Source: Calliopum simillimum
Taxonomy: Eukaryota > Arthropoda > Insecta > Diptera > Lauxaniidae
Length of the DNA: 64,000 bases
Direction of reading: 5' to 3'
NCBI GenBank assembly: GCA_951812925.1
Contig: OX638372.1
Location: 38,066,245-38,130,244 of the forward strand
Shown here in pieces: positions 47,301-59,300 of the stretch. The notes below the pieces were generated by a model. The model was not told the DNA's origin. It did not search any database and was given only the letters and a program-made list of their open reading frames with translations. Each line of letters starts with the position of its first letter. Position 1 is the first letter of the stretch. The translations under genes and the position numbers were made by a program.

Positions 47301-50300
47301 GCGAACACTGCTCTAGTCATAAATGCAGTATTTAAGCAAAAAGCTCAGCAATAAGTTTTGTGCTACGTACCAAATTAAGTATATACTGCGCAGTATATAA
47401 GTATATTTTGCTATAATTTGTCTTACGTGTGTATCAATATGCTGTCATAAAATTTTAGACTTTGATACATCTAGATGGTGTGAGATTTTAAGCAAACTAT
47501 GACGTCAGTTAATGTGGGCAAAGTTTGGCGTAGTTTATTTTTATTTTTTTGCAAACTTATTTGCACTTACATGAGTAATTTCCTCTTTCATTATTTAGAG
47601 GTCATTTTTATATTTTATCTTAAATGTGTGTAAGTGAATTGTATATTTTTTTTAGTAAACTTTACACTTTGGAATTTAATACATTTTTCTGAGTTGTTGT
47701 TTGTTTTGCTGGCGAGTGTAAGATTGTATATGCAATGATTCACTAAAGATTATTCTGTTAAAGAACTGTTTTAAATTTAATGCGTATTGTCAAATAAATT
47801 TAATATAACAACAATTTTTATCAGGAAATATGTATATAGTGTCCTAACCGCGAAAATAACTTTAATGACAAAAAGCTAATTTTACAGTAGGTTTATTACA
47901 CAGCACTGCAAATAATGGGTTTGTGATTATTGCAGGGTAGTTGTTTGTCAATTTCTAAGGAACTTTCCACTTAGATTCGAATCCAAAGTCAGAATTGGCC
48001 TATCAGCTCTAAATTTTGAAATATTTGGGGTTAAAAATACGGCAATGGCTTTTTTGAGGGTAGATGCAGACTGTACAAATCTTTTTTTTTTTATTTTTTT
48101 TTTTTTACCCAATTCATCACGTAGTGCTAATCTTTTTCTACAGAATGAGCTGTTGAAGGGTGCTGAACGATGCTTCCTACAAAAGTTACGACCGATTTAA
48201 GATGACATCGCGAAATCCTATTTATCGACTTAGCCGACACATGCCATCTTAAAATATCCACATCTTTTCAAAGAAACATCGTAACAAATCGATTACACAG
48301 TGCATTATATCTAGCAGTTATCGTAGGTCTGGTCGAGTACTTAACATGGCTATACTTAAAAATTGTAATGCTACCCCAAAATCCTAAGTTACCCTTAAAA
48401 AACTATTTTTGGGTGACTTAGTGCACATACAAATTTGTAGCTCAGTTATTTCTTAACCGATTTTGCATTTCTTCACTGACTTGAAAAAGAGAATTTATGG
48501 TCATTCTAAAAATATATACTATAGTATAGGAAATTTAGAATTTGCAAAAAAAGATTTTGTTTTTTACAGTTTAACGTCTTTTTTAAGCAAAACTTTGAAA
48601 GGTATGGCATATAAATTTTAATTTATTCGGAAAGTGCATACAATTTTCAATAAAGCCACTCATCATGCATAAAAATTGTTTAGAATTGTAGATGTAATGA
48701 TTTCTTTTATACATCTCACTTTATTTGAAAATATAATTTTTAATAATAAAATATTCTTGCCGGATCGTGATTTTTTGTGACTTCTAGTGAAATTTTTCGT
48801 AGAATATTTTCTTCGAACATTTTAACCCATTATAGGCAAGTTTTTAGTAAAAGATGTCAAAAACACCCATAAAAACAAGACCTAATGGGCTATGATGATT
48901 AAAAAAAGTATTGAACATAAAATTATATTGCACTAAGAATCACTTAAACTCGTTTTCATGAAATGAGTCCTTTTAAACGGATTTTTATTAGTTAAAAATA
49001 ATAATAAAGTAAGATTTTAAAAAAAAACCTTGGCATCTTCAATTTTTAACCAATTTTTATAAATGATTATTAGTTTTATTTGGAATTGGATGCTTTTTAT
49101 GAATAAACTAAAATGTATATGCCTTCGGTTTCAAAGTGTTGCTTAAAAAAGACGTTGAACTGAAAAAAAACGAATTTTTTTTTTGCAAATTCTAACTTTC
49201 TGATGAGACTTTTGTTAACAAACTCCTGCTTTTATATAATTAGTACACGGTTTAACCCAAACTTATAGAGTAAAATGAACAAATTTTGTGCAATTGCATT
49301 ATGTGCTCGTAAAAATTGTGCTATTTATTCTAAGTGACCGACATCACAAGTTGTTATTTTGAGCTGCACAGGTACTTACCTCTTCCTTTGTAGATCATTA
49401 AATGTGAGAATTAAAGCAGCTGGAAAAGGGACAAAAACACATAAAATGGACCACACAAATTAATATATATAGCAAATACAGTAAAGTGATAGAAAGTTAA
49501 ATATCTTTGGAATTATGTTAATAAAGAAAAGACAATTTTGTACTTCTAGTAAATTTAGGTAGGGATAAATTTAAACGTTTTTTATTATTTTAGTGTGCAG
49601 CTTAAAAGAGATAAAATTGATATCATTTATAAAATTTTATATAAATATATTACAATAAAATTTTTTGATTTTTTGTACTACGGTTAAACATAAAAATTTT
49701 AGTTAAACTGACTACAACTACAACACAAATTCATTAATACATTTTTATATGTACACACAAAAACATTAAAATATATATATGTATGTATAATTATAAAACT
49801 TATAAACACTTTTTTGTGCTTAACATAAACAATTAATTAATGCTCTAACATAGATTTGAATAAAAACTTAAAACACATACAAACATATAAAGATACTTAG
49901 TAAAATAAAAATAATAAATATTTCAATTATAAAATTAAGAATTTTAGATGGCGCATTATGTTAGTACTTAAAGCTAATTTTAGGGGTTAAATAAACCATT
50001 TTCAAATGCTTAAATTTAAAGCTTAATTGTCTCGGCTTTATTTTTGCATATAAAGTATCATGTGTTAGTTAAAGTTCACTGTTTCTTTTTGTTTTTGTTT
50101 TAATTTTAAGGAAAATTGGCTTATTTATAAAGTTAAAAGTTCTTGTTAGTCACTAACCACCATTAGGCGTTTCCAACGTTGCACTTCTCATCGGTGAATC
50201 AATTTTAACATGTAAACTTGCCATTGTTGTATCCACTGGTACATCAACCTCTTGTGGGCCAATGTAAGCATCGGCAACTAACGTTAGCTAAAATGATTTG

Positions 50301-53300
50301 AGAAAATTTATTAAAATATGATAGTGTGCTAAAAAAATAAAAAATGTTTGAAAAACAATTAAAGTGTGTAGTAGAGATTGATGTTCTTTCTTCCTAAAAA
50401 ATTAACTCTGAACCATTTTGCAAACTTTTGACAACCATGTCGAATTGATTCGTTGATTCTACTGAGATAAAGCCTTTAATAAGGTCAAAGAGGAATCCGA
50501 TGGAACTTTAATGAACAATTAAATGATCTCGACCTCGAAAAGCCCAAGCATTCCAGCATTACTCCGAATAAAATATCTCGATTACGCTTATGACAAAATA
50601 AACTCAAATTAAACTAGTAGACTTTGTCTTGGAATAGCAAAGGACGTCTTTAAAATAAATGTCTACAGCTTTTCTTATCTTAGCAGTATCATCTCCATGA
50701 ACGGTGAGAAAAAAGAGAATATCAACTCATGAATCTCTACAGCAAAAGTTGATAAAAATATGGTAATTTACGGCAATCTCTACAAAAATGAAAAATCATT
50801 TTCGATTCAAATGTAAAATCGGTTTTTGTTTTGCTTAGCTCATGAACGATCATCGCTAGTGCGAAAATATTTTGGAAAAATCTTGAGTAAAAATTAAGCT
50901 AATTTTTATGAGGAAATAAGCATTTTTATGTGGCTGCAAAGTACCCGGCCATATATTTTGAAACGCCAGTTTTAAAACAGCCACACTAAGCAAATACATT
51001 TTCGTCAATGTATTTGGTATAAAATTTAAAAAACATTTTATTGTAAATTTTCAAATCTTAGAATATAATAGCTGTGTTCCAATGGCAGCAGATCTGATCC
51101 GGATCAGATTCACTTTTAAGCAAAACAAAAACAAATTCGGAACCAGCTCAGATCTTGGTTCCATTTTCTGGATACATGAATGCGTTCGGAAATCTTCTTT
51201 GGATCCATGGAAGTGTTCTGAAAATTACGGGTTTTATTTGGTAGCACTGGCTTATTTGTTGACAGTTTGACATTAACCGTCAAAAATGTTTGTAAAATAT
51301 TTCAAAATAAAAATATACAAAGGAGAAAGAAAATATTAAAATTCCCAGCAGTTCTCAAGTAGACAATTCGCCCAATATCACTATCGAAGTAGCTAGCAAA
51401 ACACGCACTAGTTCCTTTTTTGACCCCAGGTAATGCAAGCAGTCGTCAGTTCAATAATAAAATATAAAACGTGAGCGATAAAAACGTTTGAATTTCAAAT
51501 TTTCTTTGGAGAGACTTTTTTTGTCTCAAAACTTGAGTAATTTTATTTATAAAAAAAACAAAAAAAAGAAAGAGAACAAAATTTAGAAATAAAACAAAAA
51601 TTGTTTCAATTGTTTAAATACGAATTTCACATAACTACGTCAATAAGCTTTACAGACGAATGAGCTAAAGACTTCGTAATTTATCTACATACACAGGTGA
51701 AAAACTTTGAACCCCAGGTTCGAATCTTAGTGTGGGTTGTTCGATTTTTTTTTTTTTTTTTCTTTACTAAGAGAACGCCTTACAAGCAAGCTACTTCTCA
51801 GTAGTGAAATAGCTAGTGATCAGTAGAGCAAAGGGTGGCAATTGACCCCTGCCAATGACATGCACACGTTAAATTCGCCAGTTGAGAACGAATAAAGTAG
51901 ATCTGGGAGGAACTAGTGCTGGTTACCGGTAGATAGCGATTTCGCTAGTTCGGTACTAGTTCCGTGAACTGAAGGGTTTTAAATAGAAAAGAATTTTTTA
52001 AAATTCCTGCAAATGTGTAAGTAACAGCACATAAAGTTTAAGATGCCAAAATAATTCAATAAATATTTTTTCAGTGAAAAGCGATTTTGGTCGAAGGAGG
52101 AGACGTTAGCCTTCCTTGCTGCATATGCCAGGCGTAAGGATGAATTTGAAAATTCCAAAAAGAAAAAAATATGCGATGGCCAAGGTCTTAACGGATTTGG
52201 AATCGCAAGGAATCCTAGTGAATACACATATCCATAAATTTTTTTAGCTAATAGATCGACTTTATAGGCAATAAAGCTTCATGTAATTACGGCATGAGAT
52301 AAGTAGCGACGCAGTTTTTTTTTGCTTTGATTTCAAAAATCATAAATAAACAAACAAAATTTAAATGACATTCATGTTTTGGCATTTCTGTCAATTCTTG
52401 TCAGTGCTGCCAAGTTTTTGAAATTGAATCCATGTGCGTTTTAATGAGTTCAGATCTGATCCAGGTCAGATCCACTACCATTGGAACACAGCTAATAATA
52501 ATCTCTTGTTTCAAAATTAATCCATGTTTATGCTCAGTACGTGATTATCTATTCGACATAGGTTTATATTGACTGATTTTTTGATTAAACTTCGTAATGA
52601 TAAAATATCGAGTTTTCAAACTTATAAAAACTTTTAAACTAAACTTAAAAAAAAACGTTCTAAAACAAATCACAAAAGAGACTTTCAAAAACAAAAGCCT
52701 CAAAAGGCGTAAGTCCAAAAGTTTTTTTTTAAAAAAGGGAACTCAGAAAGTTTATAGAAAAATTTAAGGCTGCCACCTGGTTTTAACAAAATTTTAAACC
52801 GAACTTTTTTTCAAATAATTAGGAATATTACAGCTTAAAAAATTTCAAATATTGGGTGTACAACTTAAAAACCGGAATTTTTTAGCGAAATTTGATGCTT
52901 TATTGTGGAAAAATGTTACAATCCGCCCTGTTCCCAATTCCGCTTTCACGTGAAAGTGGGTATAAAGTGGAATGCGAAACTTTTTGAAAAGTCGGCATTA
53001 TGCTACGACTTTTCAATTAATTTTGCTTTTTTAAAGCTGTTTTATACATCAAATTGAAAAAAAAAATACACACGAATAAGCTCCAGAGTTTTTCCCTTTT
53101 TTAGCGAGTAATTCTTATTTTTATTGTAAATGTAATATTGTAAATATTGCTGATATAAAAAACTCTAACTAAAAAAATATTTTTTCCGATGACAAGTAAA
53201 AAGTCGGCAAATTGGCATTTTCGAAGTCAGTGTTTGTGTGAATTATTTGACATTTCATTATATCATGGTGTTAGTAAGAATAGTTCGAAAACAGGATGCC

Positions 53301-56300
53301 ACCTGATTTCATTTCTTAAATTGCAATAGAACATCTAATTAACCCAATAAAATGCACTGAGCATGAAAAAAAAATTTTTAAAATTCCCTCAAATCAGAGG
53401 AAACCCCATAATTGGGCATCTCGCCTAATACATTATTTTGACAGAGAAAATTGCGAGCATTTATAATTTCAAGTGCATTGCAGCAGCCGTTGTTAAAGTG
53501 AAACTCAATTAAAGTTAATAAATTTAATAAAAAGCATTTTGATTCATAAATCTTGTTTACTTGTGTGTATTTTTTAACTGACAGCTAAAAAGTTTGCGTT
53601 TCTACTGTGAAAAGTTAAACGTCTTGAACAGTCGTTGAATAGGCTTCACATCCACATCGAAAGTAAAAAGTAATCAACAAGTCTTCGAAATTAAAAGTAA
53701 TTGAAATTACACGGATTACGGAACAGGCCGGAATATATTTTATTCAAAGTATTGTCCATTGGAAGCTACAACATTTCCCCGTCTTTCAGGCAATTTATGA
53801 ATTATGGCTTGGCGGCCAAAAATAAATCTATCCAATTTTCGATATCTTGAACTTAAGTGAAGCGTATTCCTGATAGGGCATTCTGCATCGATCGGAACAA
53901 ATGGAAGTCTGATGGTGCAAGATCTGGGCTATAAGGCGAGTGAGCCAAAACTTCCCATCCACTATTTTCCAAATAGTTTTTCACGGGTCTTGCAACATGC
54001 GGCCGAGCGTTGTCATGATGAAAAATTATTGCTTCGTGTCTGGTCGCATTTTCCGGGCGTTTTTCGATGATGGCACGCTTCAAACGTATTAATTGTGTTC
54101 GGTACAGGTCACCTGTGATTGTCTTGCCGATTTCAACAACTCATAATATAACGGCCCCTTCTGATCCCACCAAATACACAGCATAACCTTGGCGCCATGG
54201 ATATTTGGCTTCGAGGTTGATTTGGCTAGTTGGCCGGGTTTCACGTATGACTTTTTGCGCTTGGGATTGTCATAATGGATCCATTTTTCATCCCCAGTCA
54301 CAATCCGATGCAAAAAAGATTTGTTTTTATGGCGCTCAAGCAGCATTTCAGACATACAGAAGCGCCGTTCAACGTCTCTCGGCTTCAACTCATAGGGGAC
54401 CCAATTACCTTGCTTCTGAATGTATCCGGCGGCTTTCAAACGTTTCGAAATGGCTTGCTGAGTCACTCCCAACGATTTGGCAAGCTCGTCTTGTGTTTAA
54501 CACGAATCCTCATCGAGTAGCTTCTCTAATTCTTCGTCTTCAAACTTTTTTGGCTGTCCTGGGCGTTCTTTGTCTTTGATGTCAAAATCGGCACTTTTGA
54601 AGCGCTTAAACCATTCAAAACACTGTGTTTTTCCTAAAGCATCGTCGCCATAAACTTCTACAAGCAAACAATGACTTTCCGCAGCAGTTTTCTTTGCAAA
54701 AAAATGACCCAACAGAACCTCCCGCAAATGCTGACTTTTTCTCGAATTTTCGAAGTTATTCATCGTGAAAAATAATAATGATGCACACAAGATAAAATTG
54801 TTTTGTTGACTGATTTTGACAGCTGTCAAATGTACCTTCAAAATGACATATATATAAAGTTCGAGCTTTCACGATATTTGTTAGTACGGACATCCACCGT
54901 CAAATTCCGGTTTTTAAGTTGTACACCCAATAAATTTGTAAGGTTGCCAAATGATACAGTGTCACATGAAAAATCCAAACAACTTTTTAAGTGCTGTTCC
55001 TGAAAGTACTTGACGTTACTATTAAAACCCTATCTGAGTTGCGCTAGTTTGGCTCCAAGTCGGATTTTGTAGTATTATACAATATATTTGGGTTTTTTCA
55101 AGAAAATGCACTTTTGCCATAGCTATAACTTCAACAAAGTTAAGTATAAATACAAAAATACCGAAAAATTATACCATTTTTGGCCATAGCAAGCAAATTT
55201 TGTTTTGTATAAACCTCCTAATAACTGAATAAATTTCACCATCCGAATACATAGTCTGGCATGCTCTGAAATCCGATTCACTTCGGAATCGGAATGAAAG
55301 CAATTTTTAAGAGCTCCGCATTTCGATAATTAACACCAAATCGGATTTTTGTTCCGGTAAATTGAATAGGAACTATAAGTAAATTTTATTTGTTGGAATA
55401 CAAATCCGATTCCATCTTATTTGTCGCAATGCAGAGCTTTTGAAGATTGCTTCCATTCCGATTCCGAAGTGAGCGGTAATTTTTAAGTCTGCGGATTGGA
55501 GGAGTAAGGAGTGGAATATATTCTTCTGCTACCCTAATGCATTTTTCATTTAATTTTTCTATGAACTTTCGTCGACCAAAGAAGTCAGTCCCGAATAAAA
55601 TTTCAAATATGGAGCAAATCGAGCATCGCGCTGTTATAAATTTTCTTACTAAGCAAAGAAAATCAATTCAAACCATACTTAAAGAGATGTTATCCATTTA
55701 CGATGACTATTGTCTAAATAATCTATGGCTTACATTTGGCAGAACCACTTAAAGACGACGCACGCCCAGGACGTCCAATCGAAGTGATCATTCAAAAATT
55801 AATATTGGAAGATGCCTAACTAAAGAAGACACAGCTCGTAGCAGTGGCGGATCCAGAGGGGGGCGATGGGGCGATCGCCCCCTCTCTCAAACCTCAATTA
55901 TATGTAAAAATTTTGAAAACATTCTGTTATTATCTAGAAATGTAGTCAATCGGCCCCCCCTCTTGACAATGCTGGATCCGCCACTGGCTCGTAGAAATGC
56001 TAGGAGCAGCAGATACAACCACTTCTAAAATTATTTACGATAACTTTGGCATGGCCAAAGTCAGCTCAAGATGAATGCCGAGAATGTTCACGAAGTCTCA
56101 AAAAAAAGCTCTTGAAATATTCTAGCAAGTTTTTGAACCTCTGTAGTGAAGACAGATTTAGAGTAGGTATTGGCTAGAATTGTTACTGAGGATAAAACTT
56201 CGGTACATCATTATGAACCTGAGTCCAAACAGTGGCACAAAAAGCCCACTACCACCTAAGAGTGTCACAGTGGGCTGCGAAAATAATGGCGACAATCTTT

Positions 56301-59300
56301 TGGGATTCAATCTAAGTAAGAGTGGTTAAAGAAAGCCTTCAGAGAAAAGAAGGGAACATTTGACCATAGCTGTTCCCTTTAAGCTTGAAAACGCAGCTGT
56401 TTACAAGAGCCGTGTTACGATGGCCGTGGTGCAGAAGGTGGGCTTCGAAATTTTGGCTCACCTACCTTACAGTCTAGACCTGGATCCTAGATATTACTTC
56501 CTATCATCAAACTTGAAAAAAGAATTTCGTAGGTAGAAATTTTTAAATGTTGAAGATGTGAAGAACTCGGTTTTAACGTTATTTTCAGACTAAGATAAAG
56601 CATTTTTTTTCGAAAGTATTCATAAGTTAAGTGAAAGATCAGAGAAATTCATTAAGGGAATAGAAGAATATATTGAACAGGAATTATAAATTAATATTTT
56701 TATTTCCACTCCTTACCCCCCATTCCGCGGACTTAAAAATGACTCCTTGTATGTTTTAAGTTTTTAAAATTTGTTTTTCCCTTTTTCCATTTTATAACCT
56801 TTTTCATAATTTTCAACATTTTTCGTAAGGTGCGGTTTAATGTTTCGCCAACTGAATGGTAAAAGTACATTTTTTATTTATATTATTTAATTCATTTTAA
56901 CTCACTTATAAGTAATTCTATATCTACCTTTGAAAGCCACAATATGAACAGAAATGTTTTTTTGCAGTAACCCACATTAAGTTAAAAGACAATTAAAGTC
57001 TTTTGTTTTCAAAACAAGTAAAGCATATCTTCAAACAATGAATGTCCTTAACTTCTTTGTTCATTACGTGTGAACTCTTATACTGAAGGCAAATGACTAT
57101 ATGAAATTGGTATATGATTTTATAATTTTACTTTTACTTTAAAACCGAGGTTTGTTTATTCGCTTGTAAACTAAAATAACTGAGTCTTTTATTTTTGAAG
57201 TGATGCAACTTATGGAGCGCGATCTCGTTTTTCTCAAAATTGAGATTTGATGGAGATTCGCTATTTAGGGGGCCAAAGTTTTATAAGAACCATTGGTTTC
57301 TAACTTTATCACATGAAGAAGAGACCTTAATTTTTACACGCAATGTTATTGTTTAAAATTGTTACTCACTGTATTGCCTTCCAATTCTTGTGAATTTTCA
57401 CTTCCAACAATGTTTAGTGTTTCACCACCCGAACGTATGGCTACCTCTCCTAAAATGCCTCCCACACCCTCTTGTGTTTCGTTCTCTGTAATCGAACGTT
57501 CACCAAACCACAACACATAAAGCTATAATAAAAAGTTTAAAAAAATATATGATTAATTTTCATAAAAAAACTAATAATGATTATATTTAACAAACCCTTA
57601 TGCGTTTCTTTAATAATGTAATAGCTGCATCCTGCACCAGTTCAGTGTGAGGTGGAATTGCTGCTGTTGATATGAAAACTGCACTGTCATATGGTACCAA
57701 TTCTGATGCATGAACAATGCCAATAAATGCATTGCCACCATTGTTTTCTTTGATACTATTGAGTCCAGCGAGAAATTGGCGTGTATTGTTGAAACTAAAT
57801 GCCGCAGGAATACCTAAGGTGTATAAAAATTGTTTTAGTTTTTTTCTTCTCCATTTAATATACTTTGAAAATTAAATATATTAAGGCGATTCCAAACAGT
57901 TTCAAAAAATTACCGGAGCGATTTTTGTCGAATGATTAAATTGGATAAATTGTTTTAAGGAAACGCTTAAATTGACTTAAGAAAGATGGAGTTAAGCACA
58001 ATTTTTCATTATTTCTAGGCATGGTTGCTCTTTCCTTTGTTGAACATTGCAACATAGAGCGTGGCACCACCCTTACAAGCAAATTTTTAAAAATGCTGTA
58101 GTGCAAGCTTTGCTTGAGATAATGGAACCAAATTTCGCACAGATACTACAGAAGGTAACGGCAAACCTAAAGCAAAAATAAGATGACAAGTGGGTGTGGC
58201 AACTCCCGCACACGCAAAAGCCAAGCCAAAGAAGCACCCTTTTGCTTTTTGCCACATATATTTTTGATTTTTTTAAATTTTACTCAACATTTCTTTACGT
58301 GTAACAGCGGAATTCGAATTATTTCTCGATTGCAGACAACAACACTTTTACTTTTTTCCTTTATTTATCTTTTTTGCTTTGTTCCCTTACCCTCCTACCC
58401 CACTGCACTGCTTATCCTTAGATCTCGTTTTGATCACAATTTAACTGTACATTTAATATCAACATTTTTAACGATCAAATTCCAATCTACAAGACAGCGA
58501 ATCACCACCATTCACTCACTCACTAACTTACCCGAAGCATTTATGGCGACCAAAACGATTTTTATATTGTAATTTGTACGCAATGTATCACGCCACAGTG
58601 CTTTCGTTTTCTCCAGTGATTCCGTTGATGGATCCACTATCACAGCCAGTGGCATCCGAATGTAGGCATCTTCGATGTAGTTACGTAATTGCTCGTGTGG
58701 CAACAATTTGCGACGAGAAATGTGAATTTGTTTACCCTGTTTGTTGCTGTTTATTGGTGCTGTTGTTGTCGGCGGTGTTGCTGACGGTGTTGGTGCTGGG
58801 CGTGATGTCGTTGGTAACGCTGTCGTCGTTGTTGTTGTTTTCGTTGTAGTTGGTGCCGCTGTCGTTGATGGAGTTGTTGCTGGCGTTGTCGTCGGATTGT
58901 TAGTAAATGTTGCTGCAGCAATGTTTGCTATTGTTGTTGTTATTATTGGCATACTTGTTGTTGTTGGCGTTGTACTTGTTCTTGTCCATGCCTCAACACC
59001 AGCTCTACTACCAATGAAATTTGGTATAATTGCTGGCTCAGTCGCCGGCGTTGTCATGGTTGTAGTTGTGGTTGATGGCGTTGATGTTGACGTTGTTGTT
59101 GTAGCTGGCGCTATTGTCGTTGATGCCAAGAAATGTTGTTGCTTCGCTACCAACTGTTCGTAACTTTCATCTTTTGAATCTTCATAATATTCCTCTTCGG
59201 ATTGATTTCGGAAATTCTGTTCTAAATGTTGTTTAGGTAACTGAAATTGTTGTTGCGGCATTGGTACTAATGAATGATGTCTTGACTTTAGCAAATCATT

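Larger units (their letters stand above)
52852..54930 (-). mobile_element. Mariner element with nested insertion
   Basis: TTGGGTGTACAACTTAAAAA at 52852 and TTTTTAAGTTGTACACCCAA to 54930 are inverted (about 28 bp in all), each bounded by TA. The transposase relic is 53740-54763 on the minus strand. At 2.08 kb it is longer than a normal 1.3-kb mariner because about 0.8 kb of foreign sequence (52929-53727) lies between the transposase and the left end. Confidence 0.85.
55473..56745 (+). mobile_element. Second mariner relic
   Basis: Inverted ends: AATTTTTAAGTCTGCGGATT...AGGAGTGGAA near 55478-55513 and TTCCACTCCTTACC...CGCGGACTTAAAAATGA near 56703-56740. The 1.27-kb length is normal for mariner after subtracting the 145-bp MITE insert at 55842-55986. 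Confidence 0.75.

Noticed and set aside
51660..51760. tRNA-like B box (GGTTCGAATC) near 51718
   Set aside because: No matching A box, anticodon arm or acceptor stem could be folded around it. A degraded tRNA-derived SINE is possible but not supportable.
58741..59163. Plus-strand valine-rich frame
   Set aside because: It is the complement of the Thr/Pro repeat in exon 1 of the minus-strand membrane-protein gene.
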